Origin: Alphaproteobacteria bacterium Ga0077535
GTDB taxonomy: Bacteria; Pseudomonadota; Alphaproteobacteria; Caulobacterales; Aquidulcibacteraceae
Reading direction: 5' to 3'
DNA: 64,000 nucleotides
Assembly: GCA_001464425.1 (NCBI GenBank)
Contig: LNEK01000012.1
Location: forward strand, 62,001-126,000
Positions within the stretch are counted from its first letter, which is position 1. The number at the start of each line of letters is the position of its first letter. Below are positions 8,315-16,456 of the stretch, one piece after another. Both the position numbers and the translations under genes were made by a program. The notes under the pieces are model-generated. The model searched no databases, was not told the origin of the DNA, and saw only the letters and a list, made by a program, of their open reading frames with translations.

Positions 8315-8998
8315 ATGTGCTTTTCAGCCGAAGCAAGTTTCACCGCCGCCGCCCTGTTGATTCCACTGGGCGGGCTCGCAGTGGTTCGAGCGGCAAAGGT
8401 CGCGCCCAAATATGCGCCGCTCTGTGCGCTTCCATTGTTGTTTGGACTTCAGCAGGCGATGGAGGGCATGGTTTGGGTCGCCGGCGGCGGCCCCGACGCG
8501 GCTTGGGTCGAGCGTTTCTCGCTCGCCTACATGTTCTTTTCCTGGATTGCTTGGCCGGTCTGGGTGCCGGTCTCGGTCTATTTCCTAGAACCCCCGCGCC
8601 GGAGGCCGCTCTACATCGCCTTCGCCGTCGGCGGCGCGATGCTAGGTGGGGTGCAATATATCCCGTACTTTACCCATGAGGGCTGGCTGACGACGACCTT
8701 CCTCGCGAACGCCATCAGCTATGGCGACACCCAATTGCTCGACGCGCTGATGACGCGCGAAGCAACCTATCTGCTCTATCTCGTGTTCATCATCATGCCG
8801 CTCATTGTCTCGAGCGACCGCGCGGCGCGTGTCTTCGGCGCGCTGGTGACGCTTGTGCTTGCCATCACCTACTTCTTCTTCTCCTACGCCTATATTTCCG
8901 TCTTCTGCATGGGCGGGGCGATCATGTCGTCTTATCTGGTGTGGATGATCTTCCGCAAAGGCGCCGATACGCCCCCGCGTGTGGTTGCGCCGGCATAG
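8315..8998 (+). CDS. DUF6629-like polytopic membrane protein
   Basis: A 227-residue inner-membrane protein starting MCFSAEASFTAAALLIPLG, with about seven hydrophobic helices. The MCFSAEASF head and FGLQQAMEGMVW are features I associate with DUF6629-type proteins of unknown function. It is divergent from the HdeD unit and convergent with the ABC exporter operon. No GGG-N16-CGTAT copy was found directly upstream on its own strand. The transported or sensed molecule is unknown. Confidence 0.65.
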   Translation: MCFSAEASFTAAALLIPLGGLAVVRAAKVAPKYAPLCALPLLFGLQQAMEGMVWVAGGGPDAAWVERFSLAYMFFSWIAWPVWVPVSVYFLEPPRRRPLYIAFAVGGAMLGGVQYIPYFTHEGWLTTTFLANAISYGDTQLLDALMTREATYLLYLVFIIMPLIVSSDRAARVFGALVTLVLAITYFFFSYAYISVFCMGGAIMSSYLVWMIFRKGADTPPRVVAPA

Positions 8999-9008
8999 GC
9001 GCCTGCGA

Positions 9009-10130
9009 TTACCCTTGGGAGGCGAGGAAGCGGCGGAAGCGGAAGAGACTGAAGGCGAAGAAAAGCGCGCCAATGCCGAGCGTGCCGGCAAAGTGGGGCC
9101 ACACGATCGAAAGATCAGCGCCGCGTATCAGGATCGCCTGCGTCATGGCGACATAGTGCGTCGATGGCGAGGCCTGCATCACCGTCTGGAGCCAGGTCGG
9201 CATGCTTTCAAGTGGGGTGTTGCCGCCCGACAAGAGGTTCATCGGCAACACCACCAATATGAAGATCAGCGCTAATTGCGGCATGGAGCGCGAAATTGTG
9301 CCGAGGAAAATGCCGAAGCTGCCGGCAAAGAAAAGATAGCTTGCAACGCCCAAGAGAAAGAGCGGCACAGAGCCTGCCGGTTCAAGGCCGAGCAGGCCTT
9401 CAACGACGAATACGAGTGCAAGTCCCGCGAGCGCTAAAATAACGGCGCCGTTGGCAAGGGTCTTGGCCGTCATGATCTCAACGGGGCGCACCGGCATGGC
9501 CAGCAAGTGCTCAAGCGTGCCGTGCTCGCGCTCGCGCACAATGGCCGCGCCGGCGAGCAGGATGGCAAGCATTGTCGTGGTGTCGAGGAGTTCGACCACG
9601 CCGGTGAACCAGGTGCTGACCAGCCCCTGATTGAAGGCGGCGCGCAATTCAAAAGGCGGGGTGCGGGGCGGCGGGCGCGCGCGTGCGCGCAAGAAGTCGG
9701 CGACCTCCTGGTTGAGGCTGGCGGCGATATGAGAGGCGCCGAGGCCGGCTTGCGAAATGGCGGTGGCGTCGATCAGGAGTTGGATGCTGGGGCGTCGCCC
9801 GGCGAGCAGTTCGGCCTCGAACCGGGGCGGGATGTCGAGCGCAAATGTCGCCTCGCCGGATTCCAGCAGAGCGCTGAGTTCGCCGGGCGTGACCATGACG
9901 GGTTGGCGAAAGTGCTGCCGAGGCAACATGCCCGCGATGCGGCGTGACAATTCGGAGCCGTCTTCATCGGCGATGACGATGCTGGCGTTGCGGATATCCT
10001 GCGCATTGCCGGTGGCTTGCACATAAATCGAAGCGGTGAAGGCGTAGATGACAAAACCGAGCAGGAAACGGTCGCGAGCGAGACTGCGCAATTCCTTCAG
10101 CGCCAGAGCAAGGACGATGCGCCAATTCAT
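9009..10130 (-). CDS. ABC-2 type permease
   Basis: A 373-residue membrane subunit of an export ABC transporter. A first helix (FLLGFVIYAFTASIYVQATG) is followed by a large periplasmic domain of about 150 residues, then five helices including ILLAGAAIVREREHGTLEHL, the ABC-2 coupling motif. The layout matches the YbhR/YhhJ class. ATG 10130 starts MNWRIVLALALKELR, one base after the stop of the fused ABC gene. It is the last gene of the five-gene operon; the exported substrate is unknown. Confidence 0.88.
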   Translation of the reverse strand: MNWRIVLALALKELRSLARDRFLLGFVIYAFTASIYVQATGNAQDIRNASIVIADEDGSELSRRIAGMLPRQHFRQPVMVTPGELSALLESGEATFALDIPPRFEAELLAGRRPSIQLLIDATAISQAGLGASHIAASLNQEVADFLRARARPPPRTPPFELRAAFNQGLVSTWFTGVVELLDTTTMLAILLAGAAIVREREHGTLEHLLAMPVRPVEIMTAKTLANGAVILALAGLALVFVVEGLLGLEPAGSVPLFLLGVASYLFFAGSFGIFLGTISRSMPQLALIFILVVLPMNLLSGGNTPLESMPTWLQTVMQASPSTHYVAMTQAILIRGADLSIVWPHFAGTLGIGALFFAFSLFRFRRFLASQG

Positions 10131-10131
10131 C

Positions 10132-12822
10132 TCAGCGCTCCTGCTTGCGTAGAAGCGCAATGGAAATCGCCAACAAGACGAGCCAGAAGAGTGCGAGCAC
10201 CGCGAGCTCGCTCGCGAGATCGAAAAAGCCGCGGCCCTTGGCGAAAACGCCGGTGCTGATCTGGTTAAAGTGCGAGGTCGGAAAAAGCGCGCCGATGGCC
10301 CGATCCACTGGCTCTAGACTGGCGAGCGGCTGCATCAGCCCTGAGAATTCGACCGCCGGCACCATGATGACGATGGCGGTGCCGAATACGGCCGCGGTTT
10401 GCGAGCGGGTCAGCGCCGAGGAGACAAAGCCGACGGCGCTGGTGGCGGCCACGTAGAGAAGGCCGGCGAGCAATAGCGCGATCAGACTGCCCTTGATGCT
10501 GAGGCCGAAGAGCACGATCGCGAGCGCGACGAGCAACAAGAAGTTGACGAAGCCCAGCGCGATATAGGGCAATTGCTTGCCGAGCAGAAACTCGGTGCGC
10601 GAGATTGGCGTCACGTAGAAGTTGGTGATCGATCCCAACTCCTTTTCGCGCACCACGGCGAGTGAAGTGAGGATGGACGGGATCATCGCCAGCAGAATGC
10701 CGATCATAATCGGCACGACGGCGTTGAAGCTGCGGAACGCCTGATTGTAGAGAAAGCGCGGCTCCAGCTCATAGGCGGCGGAGAGAGGCGCTCTGCCGCC
10801 CGCGGCCGCCGCGATGGCGCGCTGATGCAAGGCCAGCGCATAGCCGGACACAGTCTCGGCCCGAAACGGCATGGCGCCATCGACCCAAGCGCCAATGGCG
10901 GGCGCCCGTCCGGAGGCAAGCGCGCGCCCAAAGCCCGGGGGAATGTCGAGAACGAGCGTCGCCCTGTTGCTGCGCAACGCCTGTTCGACGGCGCGGTCGT
11001 CGTTGAGCGCTGCTCTCAGTTCAAAATAAGGCGAGGAGGCAAATTCCTCGACGTAGGCGCGGCTCGCTGGGGTCCGGTCGCGATCAATGACCGCAAGCGA
11101 AACGTCCTCAACGTTGAAGGAAATGCCGTAACCGAAGGCCAAGGCCAGGACGAGCGTGCCAGCGAGCGCCATCGCAAAGCGCACCGGTTCGCGCAACATT
11201 TCGAGAATTTCGCGCCGCGCCACGGCCAAGAGGCGCGGCATTTGCTTTGCCGGTTTGTCGCTGACCCCGGTGATGAGCGCAGAAAGGGCGTGCGCCGGCG
11301 GCTCGCCGGCGCCGCCGATCTGCATGTAGCGGACGAAAGCGTCTTCCAACGTCGCCGCGTTCTGGCTTTGCCGCAATGCGTCGGGCGCGCCTTCGGCGAT
11401 GACCCGGCCCGCATGCATGAAGGCGACGCGGTCGCACCGTTCGGCTTCGCTCATGAAATGCGTCGAGATAAAGATCGTGACTTCTTTGTCGCGGGCGAGC
11501 CTCTCTATTTCCTGCCAGAACGCCTCGCGCGCGGCCGGATCGACGCCGGAGGTCGGCTCGTCGAGGATAAGCACTTCCGGCTCGTGCAAAATCGCGATCG
11601 CGAGCGACAGACGTTGGCGCACGCCGAGCGGCAATGCGCCTGCAATGGCGCTTGCATGGGGGGTAAGACCGAATTGTTCCTTGAGCGCGGCAATGCGCAG
11701 TGCGCCCTTATCGTCTTCCAGGCCGAAGAGCTTGGCGTGAAGATCGAGGTTCTGCTGCACGGTCAATTCGCCGTAGAGCGAAAAGCCCTGCGACATGTAG
11801 CCAACGCGCCGGCGGGTTGCCAGATCGCGTGCATCGACGGGACGCCCGAGCATCCGGGCTTCGCCTGCGCTCGCGGGCAAAAGCCCGGTTAGCATCTTCA
11901 TCGTGGTGGTCTTGCCGCACCCGTTCGAGCCCAAGAAACCGTAGATTTCGCCGCGACGAACGCTGAACTCCACTTGGTCTACAGCCACGAACGCGCCAAA
12001 GCGGCGCGTGAGCCCGTGCGCCTCCACGGCGATGGGCGCGTCGGCAGCGGGCGCGCTGCGTGCAATGCGAGCGGCAAGCTCAGCGCCGGTCAAACGCATG
12101 AACAGCGCTTCCATCGAGACCGCGCCATGTTCGGCTTTGAGCGCCGTGGGCGCGCCATCGGCGATGATGGCGCCCGCCTGCATCAAGACCACACGGCCGA
12201 AACGTTCTGCTTCATCGAGATAGGAGGTGGCGACAATCAGCGCCATCGCCGGACGCGCGGCGCGAATGGCGCCGACAAGATCCCAGAATTGACGCCGTGA
12301 CAGCGGGTCAACGCCCGTGGTCGGTTCGTCCAAGATGAGAATGTCGGGGTCATGCACCAGCGCGCAACAGAGCCCGAGCTTTTGCTTCATGCCGCCGGAG
12401 AGTTTTCCCGCTGCGCGCGCCGCAAACGGCGCAAGCCCCAAGGCGTCCATCAGCGCCTCGACGCGCGCGCTGGGCGCACCGCCAAACAGGGCTGCGAAAT
12501 AGTCGATGTTCTCGCGGACGCTGAGCGAAGCGTAGAGATTGCGGCCAAGCCCTTGCGGCATGAAGGCAATGCGCGGCTGCACGGCCGCGCGCGCGCGTTC
12601 TTGCGAGAGGTCGCGCCCGAGCGTTTCCACCGCGCCGTGTTGGATGCGTTTGGCGCCGGCGATCAAAGCGAGCAAGGTCGACTTGCCGACCCCGTCTGGA
12701 CCGATAACGACCAGCGCCTCGCCGGCGGCGACTGCAAGGCTGACATCGTCGAGAGCAGGAGTGTTTCCGTAGGCGTGCCGAACGCCGGTGAGCCGCGCGG
12801 CCCATGGCGGCGCCTCGCTCAT
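10132..12822 (-). CDS. Fused ABC transporter: two ATPase domains plus permease
   Basis: An 896-residue protein with two ABC ATPase domains followed by an ABC-2 permease. Domain one has GPDGVGKST and LSGGMKQKLGL with DEPTTGVD. Domain two has GSNGCGKTT and LGVRQRLSLA with DEPTSGVD. From about residue 560 a permease like the neighbouring one follows (RREILEMLREPVRFAMALAG, then VVREKELGSITNFYVTPISR). The architecture is that of RbbA/YhiH-like exporters. ATG 12822 overlaps the HlyD stop (ATGA). It should pair with the downstream permease and upstream HlyD protein as an efflux pump. Confidence 0.92.
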   Translation of the reverse strand: MSEAPPWAARLTGVRHAYGNTPALDDVSLAVAAGEALVVIGPDGVGKSTLLALIAGAKRIQHGAVETLGRDLSQERARAAVQPRIAFMPQGLGRNLYASLSVRENIDYFAALFGGAPSARVEALMDALGLAPFAARAAGKLSGGMKQKLGLCCALVHDPDILILDEPTTGVDPLSRRQFWDLVGAIRAARPAMALIVATSYLDEAERFGRVVLMQAGAIIADGAPTALKAEHGAVSMEALFMRLTGAELAARIARSAPAADAPIAVEAHGLTRRFGAFVAVDQVEFSVRRGEIYGFLGSNGCGKTTTMKMLTGLLPASAGEARMLGRPVDARDLATRRRVGYMSQGFSLYGELTVQQNLDLHAKLFGLEDDKGALRIAALKEQFGLTPHASAIAGALPLGVRQRLSLAIAILHEPEVLILDEPTSGVDPAAREAFWQEIERLARDKEVTIFISTHFMSEAERCDRVAFMHAGRVIAEGAPDALRQSQNAATLEDAFVRYMQIGGAGEPPAHALSALITGVSDKPAKQMPRLLAVARREILEMLREPVRFAMALAGTLVLALAFGYGISFNVEDVSLAVIDRDRTPASRAYVEEFASSPYFELRAALNDDRAVEQALRSNRATLVLDIPPGFGRALASGRAPAIGAWVDGAMPFRAETVSGYALALHQRAIAAAAGGRAPLSAAYELEPRFLYNQAFRSFNAVVPIMIGILLAMIPSILTSLAVVREKELGSITNFYVTPISRTEFLLGKQLPYIALGFVNFLLLVALAIVLFGLSIKGSLIALLLAGLLYVAATSAVGFVSSALTRSQTAAVFGTAIVIMVPAVEFSGLMQPLASLEPVDRAIGALFPTSHFNQISTGVFAKGRGFFDLASELAVLALFWLVLLAISIALLRKQER

Positions 12823-13916
12823 GGTCGCGGCGCATCCCGAAAGCGGCGCGTCAACTCGGATTCGAGCCGCGCTGGCCATTGCGCGTTCGCGCGCATTTGA
12901 ATGTAGGCCACGCCGGTGACGCCGACATTGAGTCGTTCAGTGCGGCTCAGCGCTAGCGCTTCGGGGATGCGTACGCGCACGCGGTACATGAGATTGTCGC
13001 GCTCGCCGCGTGTCTCCACTTGGCGCGGCGTGAATTGGGCTTCGGGCGAAATAAACGAGACCCGCGCCGGCAAGGGCGCGCTCGCGTCGGCGTCGAGGAC
13101 GATCCGGGCAGGGGCGCCCATGGCGATCGCGCCGGCTTCGCGCGTGGGCAAAAACACGGTCATGTAGATGTCGGAGGTGTCAAGCAAGGTAGCGATCGGC
13201 CCGCCCGCATTGATGAGTTCGCCCGGTTCGGCCAAGCGATAGAGGATGCGCCCCGGGCGCGGCGCAACCAATGTCGCCTCGCCAATTTGCTCGTTGATCC
13301 GATCGGCCTCGGCCTGTGCGGCGGCGATATCGGCGTCGGCGGCTGAGCGCGCGCTTTGCGCGGCGCGCAATCCAGCCGCCGCGGTTTGCTGTGAGGCGCG
13401 CCGCTGATCCAAGAATTGTTCGGGGGCAAAGCCGCGGTGATGCAACGTCTCGGCGCGGCCGAACTCAAGCGTGGCAAGCCTAAGCGCGCTGCCTTGCTGG
13501 GCGATTGACGCCTCGCTCATGGCGCGCTGTTGGCGCGCCCGCTGAATGCGCGCCTCCGCGGCGCGTAGAGCGGCCTCAAGTTCGCGCGTGTCGAGACGCG
13601 CGATCACTTCGCCCGCGGCCACCGCGTCGCCTTCCTGCACCGCGATTTCGAGCAGGCGTCCCGGATAGCGGGCGATGATATCGATCTGGCGCGCCTCGAG
13701 CCGGCCGTTCGCCTTAGCAAAGCCCGGGGGCGGATCTGACGGCGAGGCTAGCCATACGTACGAGCCGAGCGTCGCGCCGATGAGCACAATGAAGGCCCCG
13801 ATCGCCGCCGGCCAGCGCTGGGCGGGACGCAGCGGCGTCTTTGCCAGCAGGGCGCCAAGCTGGCGCTTGATGGTCTCAAAGATCGCGATTGCCGCCTCCC
13901 CAGTTCGAGCGCGCAT
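12819..13916 (-). CDS. HlyD family membrane-fusion protein
   Basis: A 365-residue periplasmic adaptor anchored by one helix (WPAAIGAFIVLIGATLGSYVW). The lipoyl half-motif GRLLEIAVQEGDAVAAGEVI is followed by a long Ala/Arg/Glu-rich coiled hairpin and a beta-barrel domain (RPGRILYRLAEPGELI), as in YbhG/HlyD exporters. It joins the ABC pump to an outer-membrane partner that is not in the window. Its start abuts the methyltransferase stop with no gap. Confidence 0.9.
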   Translation of the reverse strand: MRARTGEAAIAIFETIKRQLGALLAKTPLRPAQRWPAAIGAFIVLIGATLGSYVWLASPSDPPPGFAKANGRLEARQIDIIARYPGRLLEIAVQEGDAVAAGEVIARLDTRELEAALRAAEARIQRARQQRAMSEASIAQQGSALRLATLEFGRAETLHHRGFAPEQFLDQRRASQQTAAAGLRAAQSARSAADADIAAAQAEADRINEQIGEATLVAPRPGRILYRLAEPGELINAGGPIATLLDTSDIYMTVFLPTREAGAIAMGAPARIVLDADASAPLPARVSFISPEAQFTPRQVETRGERDNLMYRVRVRIPEALALSRTERLNVGVTGVAYIQMRANAQWPARLESELTRRFRDAPRP

Positions 13917-14597
13917 CTATGACGCGGAGGCGACATTGCCTGGCGGCGTTACGCGTCCGCCGAGGAAGCGAGGCAGAAAAGCCGGCGTGCGCGCCGCGTA
14001 GGCGCGCCAATGATCGCCGAACTGCGCTTCCGCTTCGCGCTCCTCGCTCTTGGCCAGCCGTAGGTACATGAACACCAGCACTGGAAACATGAGCGCGGTC
14101 AAGATTGTCGGCCATTGCACCAGAAACCCGATCATCACCAGGATGAAGGCGAGATATTGCGGGTGCCGGATCGCCTTGTAGGGGCCCTCGACGGCGAGGG
14201 CGCCGGCGGCTTGCGCCCGATGCAGTACGGTCCAGGATTCCACCAGAAGCCAGAGCCCCGCGACAATGAGGCCGTCGCTCAGCCAGTGGATCGGGGTGAA
14301 GTGCGGATCGCCGCGCCAGCCCAGAAGCGTCGGCCAGAAGTGCCCAGCATTGTGCGTCAAGATGTCGGCGCCTGGCGCAAAGCTCTGCAGCCAAGGCGCA
14401 AGCAAATAGAGCGTCAGCGGAAAGCCGTACATCTCGGTGAAGAGCGCGACGATGAAGGCGGAAAAGGCGCCAAGGCTGCGCCAATCACGCGCCGTTTGCG
14501 GTTTAGCAAAGCTCAGCGCAAACACGATGAAGAAGACGGAATTGACGAAGGCCAAAAGCCATAACCCATAGCCCGAGAAAGCGGCATGCTCAGTCAT
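13917..14597 (-). CDS. Isoprenylcysteine carboxyl methyltransferase-like membrane protein
   Basis: A 226-residue membrane protein with five or so helices. The C-terminal motif GPYKAIRHPQYLAFILVMIGF, followed by LAKSEEREAEAQFGDHWRAYAA, is the SAM-binding signature of the ICMT/NnrU/PEMT-like family. In bacteria the true methyl acceptor is usually unknown and may be a lipid. The start overlaps the end of the DUF2933 gene by 8 nt. These proteins recur in metal-resistance islands beside DUF2933. Confidence 0.84.
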   Translation of the reverse strand: MTEHAAFSGYGLWLLAFVNSVFFIVFALSFAKPQTARDWRSLGAFSAFIVALFTEMYGFPLTLYLLAPWLQSFAPGADILTHNAGHFWPTLLGWRGDPHFTPIHWLSDGLIVAGLWLLVESWTVLHRAQAAGALAVEGPYKAIRHPQYLAFILVMIGFLVQWPTILTALMFPVLVFMYLRLAKSEEREAEAQFGDHWRAYAARTPAFLPRFLGGRVTPPGNVASAS

Positions 14598-14865
14598 TGG
14601 CTACCCCCTCGCTGCGCTGTTGTGTTTGATTGTGCCCGCCATGGCCGCCGTGGCCGCCATGCATGAAGATGTGCATCAAAGGGCAGGCAAGCAGGATAAG
14701 CAGCGGCCATGCCGCCAAAAGGTGCGCGCCGTGTTCGGCAATGATGTAGTAGGCGCCTACGCCGAGTACGGCGAACATCAGAAGGCGCACAAGCCAAGGC
14801 GTGCGCGGGCGCTGGCCGCCGGGCGGGGCGGGCGAAGCGGGTTCATGATGGGCGTGCAGGCTCAT
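14590..14865 (-). CDS. DUF2933 small membrane protein with His-rich ends
   Basis: A 91-residue protein. The head (SLHAHHEP) is followed by helix LLMFAVLGVGAYYIIAEHGA, then helix AAWPLLILLACPLMHIFMH, and a GGHGGHGGHNQ tail. This is the DUF2933 pattern, common next to copper or zinc efflux genes. It is the first gene of the exporter operon, with element 6 lying 101 bp upstream. ATG 14865 was chosen because it removes a low-complexity leader without a ribosome site. Confidence 0.8.
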   Translation of the reverse strand: MSLHAHHEPASPAPPGGQRPRTPWLVRLLMFAVLGVGAYYIIAEHGAHLLAAWPLLILLACPLMHIFMHGGHGGHGGHNQTQQRSEGVAND

Positions 14866-14966
14866 GCTCTGATCCTTCGGCGGCGATCTGGGTGAGCGCG
14901 CCAAGCCGGGTCGACAGGCGGGGAAGGCGGAAGATCGGCGCCCCAGTTTGTCGCGCTCGCAATCTT

Positions 14967-14990
14967 ATACGCACGCTGAACCGCGTTCCC
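14967..14990 (-). promoter_or_regulatory. GGG-N16-CGTAT promoter-like element 6
   Basis: Minus-strand GGGAAC..., 16 bases after GGG, CGTATAAG. It lies 101 bp before the DUF2933 gene and so would drive the five-gene exporter operon. Element 7 points the other way only 40 bp to the right. Confidence 0.58.
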
Positions 14991-15029
14991 TGGAACCGGG
15001 TTCAATTGATCGCTTTGGGACCTCGCCCA

Positions 15030-15053
15030 GGGAAATTGCGACGAGGCGCGTAT
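15030..15053 (+). promoter_or_regulatory. GGG-N16-CGTAT promoter-like element 7
   Basis: Plus-strand GGG (15030-15032), 16 bases, CGTAT (15049-15053), 44 bp before the DUF5676 start at 15097. It is divergent from element 6, which makes the intergenic region a two-way promoter. Confidence 0.58.
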
Positions 15054-15096
15054 GAAGGGAGAGAGCCCGCGCGCGGCCTTTGTTGAGGAGGATCCC

Positions 15097-15387
15097 ATGA
15101 GCCAGCCACCAAACGCCGAACGGCCCTCTGGCATCGGCGTCCTGCCCTTGGGCATCGCGCTGGCGGTGACGCTGTTGGCCGGCTACGGCGCCTGTTGGCT
15201 TGTCGCCGCATCCCCATTTGCCGCGCCCTTCACGCATGCTTGGCTGCAATTGTTCTCCGCTGAACCAGCCGGGTCGACAGAGCAGCTCATCGAAGGCAGC
15301 ATCTTCAGCGCAGTCGCCGCCTGGTTTGCCGCGCTTATCTTCGCGCCGGTCTATAACCTTATCGCGCGCGCCGACCGCATCATCTGA
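15097..15387 (+). CDS. DUF5676-type small membrane protein
   Basis: A 96-residue protein with two helices (LPLGIALAVTLLAGYGACWLV, then FSAVAAWFAALIFAPVYNLI). The spacing and the FAPVYNL end match DUF5676 and the paralogue at 5261-5578. ATG 15097 was chosen because GAGGAGG lies 6 nt upstream; the longer frame from 15052 has none. It is the first gene of a unit with the archaeal-type GAPDH and the P-type ATPase. Confidence 0.72.
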   Translation: MSQPPNAERPSGIGVLPLGIALAVTLLAGYGACWLVAASPFAAPFTHAWLQLFSAEPAGSTEQLIEGSIFSAVAAWFAALIFAPVYNLIARADRII

Positions 15388-15424
15388 AACAACATCGCCG
15401 GCGACGCGGCGCTCGAGGGCAGGC

Positions 15425-16417
15425 ATGACGATTAAGGTGGCTGTCAACGGCTATGGCGTGATCGGCAAACGTGTCGCCGACGCGGTCACACAACAAGCCG
15501 ACATGGTGCTGACAGGCGTTTGCGACATAGCCGGCGATTGGCGCATCGCCGTCGCGCGCGATCGCGGCGTGCCCGTCTATTCCGCGACCGGCGAAGCCGG
15601 CGCCGGTTCGCTGGAGGACATGGTCCGCGGCGCAGACCTTGTTGTCGACTGTACGCCCAAAGGCGTCGCGGCTAAGAACGCGGCGCTTTATCGTGACCTC
15701 GGTAGAAAGTTCATCGTCCAAGGTGGCGAGAAACACGATGTCACGGGCCACTCCTTCGTGGCTGAAGCGAGTTATGCAAGCGCCTTGGACCGGCCGTCCA
15801 CACGCGTCGTATCGTGCAACACGACCTCGATCGTGCGGGTGTTCGGCGCCCTGCGGCGCGCAGGCCTCTTACGCCGCGCGCGCGGCACACTGCTAAGGCG
15901 CGCGCTCGATCCCTGGGAAAGTCATCTCGGCGGCATCATGAACACGCTCGTGCCGGAAACGCGCGTTCCCAGTCACCAAGGGCCTGATGCGCAAACGGTG
16001 GATCCCGCACTCGATATTGTCACCATGGCGGTCAAAGTGCCCGAGACACTTGGGCATATGCACTTCTGGTCGGCCGATCTTGTCGGTCGCCCAAGCCGGG
16101 AGGACGTACGTTCAGTGCTCGCAGCCTCGCCGCGCGTGGCGTTCGTGCAAGCGAGCGAGGGGCTTGGCGCTCTCAATGCCGTCAAAGAGCGCATGCTCGA
16201 TCTTGGCCGGCCGCGCGGCGACCTTTATGAAGTCGCCATGCTTGAAGACACGCTAACGGTCGAAAACGGCGAATTGTTCTGCGCTTACACGGTCGACAAT
16301 CAAGCGATTGTCATCCCCGAGACCATCGACGCCATTCGAGCTCTGACGGGTGCCGAACGAGACGCGGCCCTATCAATGGCCAAAACCAATCGCGCGCTCA
16401 CCATCATTGCGGCCTAA
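15425..16417 (+). CDS. Type II (archaeal-type) glyceraldehyde-3-phosphate dehydrogenase
   Basis: A 330-residue enzyme converting glyceraldehyde 3-phosphate to 1,3-bisphosphoglycerate with NAD(P). The N-terminal VNGYGVIGKRVADAV is the dinucleotide-binding loop. VVSCNTTSIVRV holds the catalytic Cys131, in the SCNTT form of archaeal GAPDH, not the SCTTN order of ordinary bacterial GapA. Later segments VKVPETLGHMH and SEGLGALNAVKE also fit the type II family. ATG 15425 follows 37 bp after the DUF5676 stop, and the P-type ATPase follows 39 bp later. It is an unusual central-metabolism gene for a bacterium and may have been acquired by transfer. Confidence 0.85.
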   Translation: MTIKVAVNGYGVIGKRVADAVTQQADMVLTGVCDIAGDWRIAVARDRGVPVYSATGEAGAGSLEDMVRGADLVVDCTPKGVAAKNAALYRDLGRKFIVQGGEKHDVTGHSFVAEASYASALDRPSTRVVSCNTTSIVRVFGALRRAGLLRRARGTLLRRALDPWESHLGGIMNTLVPETRVPSHQGPDAQTVDPALDIVTMAVKVPETLGHMHFWSADLVGRPSREDVRSVLAASPRVAFVQASEGLGALNAVKERMLDLGRPRGDLYEVAMLEDTLTVENGELFCAYTVDNQAIVIPETIDAIRALTGAERDAALSMAKTNRALTIIAA

Positions 16418-16456
16418 AAGCGATTTGCCCGGCGCGGCGAGCGGGAACAGAAAACG

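Noticed and set aside
10825-11892. Plus-strand frame of 355 codons
   Set aside because: Antisense to the fused ABC gene, where ATPase motifs are unmistakable.
14967-15053. EcfG-type general stress promoter (GGAAC-N16-18-CGTT)
   Set aside because: GGAAC is present in one copy, but the spacing to CGTAT is 13 and the last base of CGTT does not match; the other copies lack GGAAC.
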